64,000 bases of DNA from Phoebastria nigripes (Eukaryota > Chordata > Aves > Procellariiformes > Diomedeidae), in the NCBI GenBank assembly GCA_035582835.1, contig JAYKAV010003077.1, forward strand, positions 1 to 64,000, given 5' to 3'. A program made the position numbers and the translations under genes. The notes below the pieces were generated by a model. It was not told the origin of the DNA, did not search any database, and saw only the letters and a program-made list of their open reading frames with translations. Of this stretch, positions 1 to 12,030 are shown piece by piece; position 1 is the stretch's first letter, and each line of letters starts with the position of its first letter.

Positions 1-1135
1 TTTTCTTTTTTTTTTTTCCCCATACAGTACATAAATCTCAGCTTTTCAGCATAAGACCAGCAAAGAAAAGAAGCGTGTGCACTCGCTGGGAAAGCAAAGC
101 ATCCACTTCTCAGCTCCACACTTCGTGCCCAGAGCACGATCCTCAGCTGCTGCCACCGCTCCCTCTGCCCCACGGCGTAACATTCCCCCCTCCTCGCAGA
201 GGCCGGCACGAAGCCACCGATGCTTTCGGTCTCCCCTAAGCTTTGTGCTCCCAAGCTCTCACAAGCTGCTGCCCACACGCGCGGTGCCCGGCCCCACTGA
301 GCGCAGCCGGCACGGCTGGTGCGAGCAGCCTTCCCATGGCCGCAGCCCGGCGCAGGGGGTGCAGCATGGCCCCCTGCACAGGGTGGACCCCCCCCCAGTC
401 AGTTTGCATTAGTCTGGTAATTAAAGGGGAAAAAAAATAGATATTTTTTGCTCGCCCCCAAAGGAAAGGCTCCCGAGGGGTTTCTGAGAGAGGTGAGCAG
501 GGAGGAGAGGCTGCGGGAGGTTGGGGTGCCCAGGGCTGCCCGTGTCCCTAGCCCGACTTCAGCCAGTTTGGTGGGTGTCTGAGGCCGGAAGTGGTATTTC
601 ACTTACAGAGAAAATGATACATAAATAACTTTTTTTAAGAAGGTCCTAAAGATTTATGTTTCCTCCCCAGGCTGCCCAGCACGGCCGCTGCAAGCAGCCG
701 GGGAGCAGAGGGGCAGAGCCTGGTCCGAGCTGGGCAGCCGCTGCACCAGGAGCCTCTCTGCTGCCTTGGCAGTTTTAGAAATTCGGGTCAATGCTACGGC
801 CGTCCTGGGCACCTGGGGAAAATTTGGGCTCCTTCTTAAGTCCAAAGAAAGGGGAGAAAGAAAGAAATGCTTAGTCTTGTTCAAGCCAGTTGAGACACTA
901 ATAAAGTGGCGATGCACTACAGCCATGGAGGGGCTGACCCCCACCCGTCCAGCTCTGAATCTCTGAATGTGCCCAATGCAGTGGAGTTACGGCATAAACC
1001 TGCACCGTGACCCCGCAGGGTGAGACCTCGCTGCATTTTAGCCCAGAGGAACCAAACTAAAAATCTGTCCCTAACCACTGATGAGGATTATGAGGCTCCC
1101 TCCATGCAAGGTTCCCTCCAAATTAACTCTCCCAG

Positions 1136-1665
1136 GTGCCTTACGGTGCCCGAAGAGCAGGAGACACGCGCCGTGAGCCAGCGCCGAGCTGCGGGGCCGC
1201 AGCGGACGCATTTGCGAGGTGGGGCTGCAGATCCAGAGCGTGTTCCCTGGGCACCGCAGCACCGAGGAGACCCCAAATCCCAGCACCGCCAGGACCTGCT
1301 GGCCCGGCTCGGTGGTGGGAGCGGGTGAGCGTGTTCACCAAACTGAGGTCATCACCCCCCCCTAATTTTAGTGAAAACAAGGGGAGAGCGGGCTACCTGG
1401 GGAGTTAATGGAGAGGGAGGGAGACAGGCTCTTCCAAAGGCTGAATTGGAGCATCCAAAGCCGGATCCTGCCGTGAGTCACTGCCCGGCGGCCTCCTTCT
1501 CCCCTGCCTGTCCCAAGAGCCGTGGCTGTCTGACCGCCCGGGTCGGCAGGACGAGCGTCCCCTCGCTGTCACTGCCGTCCCCGGCTGCTGCAGAGGAGGA
1601 GGATGCGCTGGCAGAAAACACGGCTGCCACGGTGCTAAAGCGAACGGCCCACTCCTCAACTTCGT
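1136..1665. other. CpG-rich segment
   Basis: CpG dinucleotides are dense, most of all at 1140-1210 and 1480-1570, in GC-rich DNA without a recognisable exon. It could be a small CpG island of the next gene downstream of CASTOR2, or only GC-rich bird intergenic DNA. Confidence 0.45.
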
Positions 1666-4596
1666 GTCTCACGAACCCCAAATCCAAGCCTGCAGCTGAG
1701 GCACAGGGGAGGGACGACGGGAGGGGTGACCCAGCCCACAGGCAGCAGGGACAGGGGACAGGACCACACTGGCCGCGACACCGAGCACAGCCCTGGGCTG
1801 GCGAGAGGCAGGCGAGTGCCACCACCCTCTGCATCGCCAGGCCCCTGATCTGGGCACTAACAGCACTCAAAAGGCAGTTCTCGCACCCCTACTATCAATG
1901 GCCATCGGATTAGCCTGATTATTTTTAGCAGCCGTAGCAGCGAGGCTTTCAGGTGAGAGGCGAGGGCAGCCCTGGCTCCAGCACAACCAGAAACACCAGG
2001 AAAAGACCCTTCCAGTGCCTCTGGGGAGCTGCAAAAGCACCCCAGCCCCCTGCCCCAGCGACACAGATGTGCTCCTCCGTTCCCCCACGCTATCGGAGCA
2101 GTTCACAAATGTAAAGCAAATAAAAACCTGGAAGAAGGAAGAACTGAGACGGCGTGGCTCGGGCCCCGCAGGGCTGGGAGAGGGGATCCTGGCGGGCAGG
2201 GTCTGGAGGAGAGCGAGGGCACGATTCATTTTTTAATTCTGTGATAAAACTAAGCCGTCCTTTTCGTACACTGAACCTCCCAACCCCAGCACGGTCCTGC
2301 GCCGGCGCAGGGCTGGCCCCTGCTAAACAGCACCGACCCACAAACACCGCGAGGGAAAACACAGAGATCTGTTCCCAGAAAGGAGATGTTCAAAATTCAA
2401 TGATTTCTTCAAGGATTGGACTAGTTAAATAGACTGCCTACGCGTATTGCTGCGGATGAACGGCGTGGCTGGATGGGAGAGCCCTGAACGCCCCGTGCCT
2501 CGGGGCTGAGCCGCGGGGGGAAGGGTCCCTCCACCCTCCCAGGCCAGTCCTGCCCGGAGGCAACGCTGCCCTAGGAAGTTTTCCGGTTCCCGCAGTTGTA
2601 GCAGCAGAACCAGCTCTTTAAGTAATTTCAGTGACCTCAAAAATTCAAAAAAATCACAAGGCTGGCCTTAAAAATAATTACAAGAAACAACTACAACAAA
2701 AGGCTGTGGGTTTTTTCTCCTTTGCCCTATGCATACAACCCCCTCGCCCCTTCCTTCAGCTTCCCACATGGCAAATGCTCTTTCCCTCTTCCCACCGACC
2801 ACAAACGCAAGCCTGCTGGTTTTCTTCAGCAAAAGGGAAATTCCCCCCGCGTCCCCTTCCAGCCGACGGGAATGACTCTGTGCGGGCAGCGAGGACACGC
2901 AGGGCAAGGCGGCTCCGTTCGCCGGGGCTGTATCTCCCCTTGCGACCTGTTCCCCAGAGCAGCCGCCCGCCAGCCTGAGCCCGGTGGCTGCTTCAGCGTG
3001 TCTCAGCAGGCAATGGGGGCTGAACGCCGCTTCTGGGGCCTGAAGGAGCATTAATGCTCACAGCAGCCATCCCGGCAAAGCGGGGTGCTTCCAGAGACAT
3101 TCCCCCAAGGGCCAGGGAATCAGGTAGCTGGAAAACTATGTTTTTCAAGTTACAAAAGAACTGGTAGGAATCCTTTGGGAAAAAGAAAAAGCTTATTATT
3201 GTAATTGCAGAAAGCTGGTTTCAAATCCTCAAGACGCCGAGATGGCAGCAGAAAGCTGGGTGGAGCAGGGGGACCCCAAACTACAGGCAGCCTCCAACAG
3301 CATCTTTCCAAATGCACCGTGCAAAAGAGACTCTGCCTCTGCCATGTCCACACAGGGAGGAAAAAAGCAACCAGCGCCCCAGAATGAAGGACAAAAGGAG
3401 CCCTTTTTTTGGCATCATCTTTTAGGGTTGGGAGGACACCGGTAAAACCGCTGGGTCTGCCTAGATAGGGACACTCGGCAGCTGATCAGCTCTCCTATGG
3501 TACAGACAGAGGACAGAGCTAAGACAGAGGGGAGCAAAGCGCTCCCGCTCCGCTCTTGGAGATATTTCAAAATTTCAATCTCTGCTGGGCAACTCCATCC
3601 GTCTCCGATCCAAAATCCACCCATGCTTCATTTACAAAATTCTGCAGAAAGCTAAAAAAGGATGAAAACAAAAAAAAACCAAGGGAGCCCAGGGAATTAA
3701 GCTGCTGGTTTGCGACCCCACCAGCCCTCGTGCAGCCCGGGCCGGTGCCGAGCTGGCCTGGCCGTGGCCACGCTCGAGCGGGGCAGGCAGGGCAGGAGGC
3801 GTGCGGCTGCCGTCCCTCCGCCGCTCCCTGCGCCTCGGCTGCAAAACTTATGGGCTTTCAGCCGGGCTGAGCTGCCTGGGGTTCGTCCTCCCTCATGGTC
3901 AGGCCCTCACCAAAGCCGGGGCAGGCAGCGGCACAGGTAACCTCCGCAAGGGAATTACAGAGCGGGGAGAAGCTATTACATGTAATCTGCAATTACGAGG
4001 TAACATTCAGTCCTAGGCTTCGGTATACAAATTATCTTCCCAACCTGAAGAAGAAATGGCTGGTGCTATCTAGAGAGACCAAGAAAGGGACATCTTGGCT
4101 ATATATGTTCCAAAGAGGTATGTTTCTCTGCACATTCATACCCTAAAATTAGAATATACTTTGTTTGATACATACTTCATTTATTGCCCCTGCTCAAAAC
4201 AGGTCTGTGCATTGCTCCACGCTCACCAGAGCTTCTGCAGGGGCTATTGCTGCTAGAGCCAGGATTTGCTGATCAGCCTCCAGTGCCCGTCCCGTGTTGC
4301 AGAACCCAGTCCTTTTCTTCACCTGTGCTAACTAGAGCTGGTATTTCAACCGAGCTGTGCTTCATGAAGGAGCCTAAATCTCCTTTAAAGAAGGAGGCCA
4401 AGGGATAGAAAACAGGGGACTAAAGACAGCAGAATAACTCAAGATTCACAGTCAAGCGTTTCCCTCCCAGGCGTCCAGGGAAGGTCCCACAACCCTCGCC
4501 GGGGATGCGCACAGAGCGTTTCTGTACCGGCTCAGCGCTGCCAGGATGCTCGAGGGATATTGCTGGCCCCTGACACACATGGTCCAGGCAGGGTAC

Positions 4597-4616
4597 GGAC
4601 AGACAGACAGACAGAT
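4597..4616. repeat. (GACA)n microsatellite
   Basis: Four to five tandem GACA units. Confidence 0.9.
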
Positions 4617-7204
4617 GCGCTCACGGGGAGAAGGTATCTAAATCTGGAGGCAGATCTGCACATCTCGGCCAATGTAAACACACGCCAGCACATGCTATAA
4701 AATGTAAATACTATTTGGCAAAGGATTACTGGGTTTTTCTCTAGCAGGTAATAAAAGTTTAATCCAATCCAATGTTTGCAGGCAAGACTGGAACAGGTAA
4801 GTGGGATGCCTTAAGCTGCTTCCTGGAGATGTCCACAGTAGTCACAGTTACAGAGAGAAAAGAAATCCTCATCAGAAAATGATTTCTTGTCCATCACCGA
4901 ATGCTGCTGTGAGACACTTTGGCTCGGGAGCTAATAGCCGACACTCAGGCTTGGGCTGAACAAAATTTCTCCCTTGTCATTATCAGAAAATACCAATTAT
5001 CCAGTGCCAAGACAGGGACATTTGCTCTCACTGAGCACTGACTGTGCTGACACAGGACCCGGCACCTTCTAGTCAAGTCGCTGACCTCTAAAGCAGGGAG
5101 TTTGAATGCCCTGGTGCTCTCAAACAGTACGTCTGGGTACATGGACGGGAAAAACCACAAGGATGTGATTAACCCCTCTGGCCACAGTGCCCGACACCAG
5201 CATTGCCTCAAAACACACAGTGATACTTGGAGGCTTTCCCCCAAGGAGAGGTTGAGCATTGGAAGGTTTTCTGAATACCAGGGGCTTGGGAGGGCTCGTG
5301 CCACCTTTGCTGGGATGGTGCTGCTGGGACAAGTGCATCCCCGGGGGGGTCACTGGGCTGAGCAGGGAGGCTGGGCAGGGAGGAGAGATCTGTTTGATTC
5401 AAAGAGGAAAAAGAATGAAAATGCTTTTGTGTTCACAACAACAACGAGCAAAACTGCATACATTCATATTTGCACAACTAAAAAAGAAAACAAAATTCTG
5501 TTGCATCCTCGGTACTCCAGCTATCCCCTCCTTTCCCCTGGTTTGTGCATGCCTGGCTATTAACAGGGACCTCCGCAGACCTCCTTACTGCCACACCTCA
5601 CACGCTGCGCACGGAGACGTGCAGAAAACTGCCGAGACAGAAACAGGGATGCCCACAGGAATAGAGAAGCCGGGGCCGACACCACAGCTGCTGCAAGTCA
5701 GCACAGACTGAAGCCCCGGCCCTTCTGCAACTGGGGCAGTAACGGCTGCATTAACTTACACCAGGGAGGTTGCCCCCTTTGTAACAGAAGACAATTCAAG
5801 CATTGTACAGCAAAGCTAAGAAAAGACGGGAAACGGCTTGTTTCAGAGCCAGACTCTGATCAAACACATGCAATTTAGCCTCTAATGTCCCAAACAGCTT
5901 CCCTACCTTCATGGGATGTCAGAGTCACGCTATTAAAACCTCATCCCAGGGTGAGGCAACAGGTCCCCACGCAGGGCAGCCGGTGCGGGAACGTGCTGGG
6001 AGCTCGTGCCTGGGGATGACAAATCCAGCCCCTGCAAATGCATCACACGTGCCAGTGTAGTCTCTGAGCAGAGCTGCTTTCTGCCTTGCCTCTCTCAGGT
6101 GTTTGCACGCTGCTGAGAGCATCAAGTGCGTCAGGAAAACAACTGGGCGCTCCTGGAGCTATGCTGGAGCCTGAGCAACCTCCTCTGCTACCTGGCCCCC
6201 GCGTCGCACTGCCTTGTTTCCCTCCCAGCATCTGCAGGACAAAACTTCATGCTTCAGAAAAATTAAACCTGATAAACTCCTGTTGAATGCTTTTCTTGGC
6301 TAAAGCAATCTTGACCTTCCAGTAACAATTTCCTTCAAGTGTCAGTCTTGAAAACCCCCACACCTGCACGTCTTAAAAGACTAAATCACTGCTTGGTGCC
6401 ATTTGCAAGCCCACAAGCAGGGTCTGACACCAACAAGCTTTTTGTTAGAGACGAGGGTTGATTCATCTCTGACCAACAGCGTTCCCCACCTGCGCCCCTG
6501 GGAATGGTAACACTGAGCTTGGAGTTAAAAATACATTTGGAAGCAGCAGCATGATGTTTATATGATGAATACTCTTTCTAAATAGCATCGCCATTAAGTC
6601 TTAATACTAATGTCACCCACTGCAGGTGCCACAATCTCTGCGCTCCCGTCAAACCCAAGTACTTCCATTAAGGCCTCCCTATGCAAGAGAGATTATCGCG
6701 TGCCACTTAAAAGCACAGTATTTCAGAAACTCTATCAACTGCAAACCAAACTGACTTCAATGTCTGACAAGAAACAGAAAGCTGCGCAAACCTACGCAAG
6801 GATGCATTTATGGGGCAGACTGAAAATCAGCCACCTGAAAGAGCCGAAAGGTCAGCTGCAAGGCAGCACCCCCGCTGCATTTGGTGACATGTAACTGAAA
6901 TATCAAACTAGGGGATGTTTTGGGTAAAAAACCTTTTCCCACCTGGACCCTAACGAACAGCTCTCCTGGTCAGCAGGAAACTCTTGACTACGAGATGCAA
7001 AGACCATACACTTCCAATGACCGAGTTCAAACAGCCGCTCTTACTTTTAACGGGAAAAGACCCTCCAACATTTCCATCTATTTAAAAATAACCCACTGAT
7101 TTAAAGCTCCTCACAGGCCAACAAATGCGAGTTTCCCAGTAAATACCAGAGCTCTGCGTTAGCCATGGGTTGCCTTCTGGCCACCGAGCCACCAACAGCC
7201 ACAT

Positions 7205-7420
7205 CTACCAGGAAACCACGCGCCCACAGAAAGCAGCCTCGTGCGGAGACGCTGGGGAAGGCCACCATGGGCCGGCTCTGGAGGAAACACGGCAACAAGC
7301 CCAGGTCGTCCCAAAGACCTCACAGGCAGAAGGTTCAGGAGGTGCTCCCCGCAGCCGGCACCCGGCCCCAGCCTCGGCCGGGCGGCACGGGCACCGGCTC
7401 GGTGCTTGCAGGAACTGGAA
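7205..7420. other. CpG-rich segment
   Basis: Rich in CpG (for example CGCAGCCGGCACCCGGCCCC and CGGCCGGGCGGCACGGGC). Several overlapping frames are open in it on both strands, as expected from GC-rich DNA. None resembles a known protein. Confidence 0.4.
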
Positions 7421-7794
7421 GCCCCATTGCAAACCCCCCCAGCCAGGGTCTGGGCAGGCACTTTGCAAATGAACCATCACTACTTACAGGCTGAAGCAAT
7501 TCAGGGCAGCAACTGAAATACATATAAAGAAAAAGGAGCGACTTTCCTACAGTCTCTGTGCTTGAGGCACCAAACTGAAGAGGAACAGGGTGTTTCTGAA
7601 GCAGGCAGGAAAACCCGATGCTGCTCATCGGCGTGGGTCTCTGCCTACTCACAGCAAGCAGAGGAGCCACAGCTTTGCTCCTCATCAGCTTCGCTGCTGC
7701 TCTTCGCTAAAAACGTGTAGAGAAATCTCGAGAGCGTAACTAAGTATTCATATTGCCTATATACTTGAATTAAAAATATATGGTGAATAAATGT

Positions 7795-7925
7795 GTGTAT
7801 ACAGCACTTACTACATATATATACACACACAGAGTGTGTGCCTAGAGTATACACACATGTACCCACACAGTATATATTAACCTATATTGCTCAAGTATAT
7901 ATGCTATGTACAGTATATAGCCATA
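7795..7925. repeat. TA/CA-rich low-complexity tract
   Basis: Mixed runs of TATATA, ACACAC and GTGTGT with TATGTAC-type steps. This is a degenerate dinucleotide region. Confidence 0.75.
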
Positions 7926-10141
7926 CGAACATAAAACACAGGTATTTATCTATGTCTACAATAGAGACATACTAAGTATTTCTATGTAAACACTATACAA
8001 TTATATGAACATATGCACACACTTGCACAGTAGAAAGGAATTTGCAGCCAAAATCTAATTGGGGCGGGGGAAAAAAGACAAAAACCTACGTAGTAACACA
8101 CACAACATGAGAAAGGTTGAAATTTCTAAGAAAACAAAGGCCTCGGAGAAACAAGGAGGGCGCAGGAGGGTTATGTTCTCCTTCCCTGCCCACCCCTCCT
8201 CGCAGGGCTGGAAATGCTTTTTGCATTCCGCCATTTGGTGAATTTTTGTGCAACGAGAGGAACCGAGAGGGCACGGGGAGGGTCCCGCAGCGTTAAGGTG
8301 ATCCCTGATTAGCAGTAACCACGGCCAGGTGAGACTCTCCAGAGAGCCGAGCAGGGATGCTCGGGGCAGCGCGGGTGGCTGACAGGCAACCCGGGCTTTC
8401 AGCGATGCAGACGCCCAGGCGAAGGGCGTCCCGCTGAGACACGTTGCTCCTTTTATCCACACAGTGTTAAACAGCACAATGCCAGGGATGCTCAGAGACA
8501 TTATTATCATAAGGCATTTAAAAAACCCCAAAAGATCCTTCAATTTTTCCCCACCCCAAAGGCCAGGTGCCGGGAGAGCGGGAGCTGTTGAGTGGCTTTA
8601 AGAGCCACTGCTTTGGGCTCATTAAGCACTCTGGTGTTCTACTATTACTATTACTATTCCTTTTTTTTTAACAAAGCCCCTACAGACCCCTTCCTGCCTT
8701 ATCCAGCNAAGGTCTCACAAGCAACACCACTGCGCAAGCTTGCACTGATCCTGACCGCACGCCGGACTGCCCTTCCCCAGGGCTCTGGTTCAAGGTTCAA
8801 CCAATTCCGGCTACATTCGGAGTATCTCCGTTCCCACAGCAAAGTGATGTGGGGAACGCTAAAGGGAAAGCATCAAATGACCCCAAGTTGTCCGAAACAA
8901 TCTTCATGGTTCTCAGGACAAAATGAGAGAGAGGAAATAAAAAGGTGAAGCCAAGGATGATGGCAGAGACAGAGAGTCCCTCAATAGCATTTTACACCTT
9001 GGGAATTTTTCAGGCTAACTTTCTCGTGCCAGAACATCAACCTGCTTTGGGAAGTTTTGAAACACCCCCAAAATTTCTACAGATTTCACAAATTTAAGGC
9101 TGACTCCCTTGGGAAAAAAGTGGAAAATTTAAATTAAAAAATCAGCCTCTATAATAGCCTGAGTGCAAAGTTTAAAAAAAAAAAAAATTAAAACCTATTT
9201 TTTTCGCTTTCTCTTAAGGCTCAGTAAAGTTGACGCTTGTTTCAAGTAATTCCTTACCGTACATGTCGCGGTCCTTAGAAAGCAGCACTAGCACACGCAG
9301 AGGGCAACACGTGTTGCTCTCTGGTGCGGAAAGTGGCTAAATAATCATTTTCCAACGGTTGACAAAACCCAGGAGCACAAAGAAGACCCTGTCCCGGTGA
9401 CACTGTCCACACACATAGGGAAAGCTCAGGCTCAACTCGGCCGATCAGAAAGCCTGGCTGGCAACTCAGTAGCTGTACACCAACCAGCACGCTGGTATCC
9501 CTCTCCAAAAAAATCCTGCACAGTCCTACAAACACCCCGATCTGCCATCCCAAGGAGAAACCCTTCAACAATTTATGTGGTGAAAAGCTACCGACCGCCC
9601 TGCCGCGTCCTTCAGCTCAGCTCACTGCCAACAACGCTGTGCAGATTCCCATAAAACATCTCCGAGTGCTTTTTTTTAAATATTGCACCGCACAGCCTGT
9701 GCTCGCATCCTTACCGCATGCAGCAGGAGACCAAAGCATCTTTCCAAGCAAACATCCAGAGACGCATGGTGCCGCACATGGAATAAACCTTTACTCCAGA
9801 AATCTGGAGTGAATATAATGTATCATGGGGCAATTCTGAAAACCCATGTAAAGGAACAGCAACACGTACTGTTCGGTAAAGTATTAAACACGTGCCTAAG
9901 TGTTTCTCAGCAGGGATGCTTTAACTCAGTTAGGGCCTACAAAGGAAAGTTACCCATGATTTTTCCTGTGGATGCTCCGATTCCCTGTCTAGCTGCCACA
10001 CAACATCCCACTGATGAAANATCAGAAAGATTTGAAACTCAATGTCTGGGTCCAGCAGCACCAGAAACCACAAATGTTAAGCTCAGCCCTCCAGTACCGT
10101 GAACNGAGAACTAAACAGCGAGCCGTAAGCCGGTGTGCGTC

Positions 10142-10199
10142 TGCATGTCCTACACACCAGTATAAACCTGTTTGCATGTCCTACACGCCAGTATAAACC
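10142..10199 (+). repeat. Two-copy 31-bp tandem repeat
   Basis: The 27-bp block beginning TGCATGTCCTACAC and ending CCAGTATAAACC appears at 10142-10168 and again at 10173-10199, with one A/G difference. The period is 31 bp. Confidence 0.95.
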
Positions 10200-11754
10200 A
10201 TGCCCGTGGCATGATCTCAGGTGCTTGCTTACTGCCTCCAGATTAACGCAAAACCCTGGCTCAAACCTGCAAGAGACAGCCTCAGCAAAACCATGTTAGA
10301 GGCTGCCTCTTAAGCAAGGCTGGAAAGCCCTTATTAAAACTGTAAGACCTGCGATTTCTTCCTATCAAAAATGAAATTGGAAGAAGTCTAGAAATGCAAG
10401 AAATCCTTGGGCTCCTAACTGTAAAAGCAGAGTCCTCTGCAGACGCCTTCTCCTTTCCACCGCCCCTCGCTGCACGGTCACAGCACGGTGCAGACTGCTG
10501 GTACCTACGTCTTGGGTGACACTTGCTCTCCCGGCACCCGGCACCACTGTGTTCCACAGGGCTGGGAGTGGCCGTGGGCACGATTCGGAGGCGGGTGCCA
10601 CCATGGGCCTCGACGCCTGGCTCCTGCTGGCCCGCAGTTTTGGCTCAAGCCAGGAGCAAACACACTCCTGCTGCCCCACAGGAAAAGCCCACATCATCTT
10701 CGCGTGACAGGACCAGAAGGAAATGCCTCGGGTTTTATGCGTTTTCAGCACTGTTCTGCTTTTGAAGGGCTGCCCGCTGAACCCAATGGAAAAACCCTGG
10801 GGGTCAAGTCCCCGGCTGGCAGTGATTTCCACCCTGGTGACGAAGGAGCTGATGAAAAAACTACAGGAGGGTCCCAGCAAGGCTTGGGCACCCTCCTGGC
10901 CCTGGTGGGGACAACCTGCTGTGGCTCTTGGCCGAGGTGGCCTGGGATGTGCAGGAGCAGCTAGCCAGGGACCCCGGGCAATGCTTCGTGTCCCCGTGAA
11001 TGTGTACAAAGTAGATAAGAAAAAGCCCGCGGGGACAGAAGAAGAGACACCTCCCTCCTCTTGCTGGCCCTGGGGGACAAGGGCTCGGGGATGGCTCTGA
11101 TGTGGGGGTGAGGGGATGGCAGCTGCCCTGGAGCAGGGGACATGGAGGAAGGACACTGGGGGTGGTGGGAGGGTGACTGGGGAAAACTGAGCTAAAACAG
11201 CCAAGTTTCAATGCAGATAGAAGTCTTGGTGGCACCACCTGCCAGGAGGTGGCCCAGAGCAATGCTCCCCCTGCCCAGGTTTTCTCTTGAGCAGCCAGGC
11301 TTTGACTGCAGGGAGAAAAGGAAAATTCAAACAACTGGATATTTTCCCCTTTTCCAACGCCCAACAATTTTGCCAGGGGAAACAGAACCCAATTCCCATC
11401 CTATCTCAACATACGCAACGACGGACAGTCCTCAGAAAGTCTGATGTGAGGAGACAAGCCAGCACTATGCGACGTCTTTTCTGTTTAATTCCATATTTCA
11501 TTTTGTTTACGGTTTTCAGGGCTCTCTCTGAGCAAGTGGCCCAGCCGTCCCAGCCGTGCCACGAAGCTCTCGGCAGAGCGCCCGCGCATGCGGCCATCCG
11601 CACCGCCGTGCTTTGGGGAGAGATGGGTGTCCCCGGGCAGCTCCTTCCACACCGAGAACACGGGCAGGTTACACTTCGCCTTGGAGCTGAACGTCAGGAA
11701 ACCGTCTGAACTCCCTTTCCTCCTGCCCCTCATTCATAAATTTAATAAAATAAC

Positions 11755-11784
11755 AATAATAATAATAATAATAATAATAATAAT
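11755..11784. repeat. (AAT)n microsatellite
   Basis: About ten tandem AAT units. It lies in the presumed CASTOR2 3' UTR, where the transcript would read AUU repeats. Confidence 0.95.
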
Positions 11785-11888
11785 TAAAACAAAGGCTTAT
11801 TGGAGCTGTTTCTGCTCAACTTTCCACAGTCTCTTTTCATGTCACTCTCTGGAATCAGATTTTTCAAGAAATACTGTGAGAAAAAAAG

Positions 11889-11936
11889 AATAATAATAAT
11901 AATAATTATAATAATAATAATAATTATAATAATAAA
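11889..11936. repeat. Interrupted (AAT)n microsatellite
   Basis: AAT/ATA units with TTATAA interruptions, about 30 nt downstream of the CASTOR2 stop codon. It is the nearer of the two triplet tracts. Confidence 0.95.
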
Positions 11937-11964
11937 AAGCATCTGGAACCAGCTCAGAAGATTT

Positions 11965-12030
11965 CTAATGCTTTTCAGCTTGACTGACTTGGAGTGCATT
12001 GACCACACCGTTTATATTTTCTTCAGGTAC
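11965..12030 (-). CDS. CASTOR2: CASTOR2 terminal coding exon, residues 309-329 and stop
   Basis: This 66-nt coding segment reads VPEENINGVVNALQVSQAEK-His and then a TAG stop. It is the characteristic CASTOR2 C-terminus and falls exactly at residue 329, the length I recall for mammalian CASTOR2. The acceptor is TTTTCTTGCAG. It joins the previous exon in phase 0, across an intron of 4093 bp. It is too short to stand out as an open frame and was found by looking for the expected end of the protein. Confidence 0.96.
   Translation of the reverse strand, partial: VPEENINGVVNALQVSQAEKH

Larger units (their letters stand above)
1..11484. other. Downstream flank, no gene recognised
   Basis: GC-rich at first, then mixed. 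No exon of a known family could be named on either strand. Part of the high-coordinate end may be CASTOR2 3' UTR. It holds the CpG-rich segments and small repeats listed separately. Confidence 0.6.
11485..11964 (-). other. CASTOR2: Start of CASTOR2 3' UTR (extent unknown)
   Basis: Sequence directly after the TAG stop must be 3' UTR. On the transcribed strand it carries two ATT/TTA triplet tracts within about 210 nt of the stop. Weak ATTAAA-type polyadenylation hexamers occur at 11741-11746 and 11484-11489. The nearest canonical AATAAA that I saw on this strand is far away at 4179-4184. The true 3' end cannot be decided from sequence alone, so the lower boundary given here is arbitrary. Confidence 0.5.

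Noticed and set aside
10365..11204. 279-codon minus-strand open frame
   Set aside because: Low-complexity Pro/Ser/Arg-rich translation in GC-rich DNA, other frames open in parallel, no family recognised.
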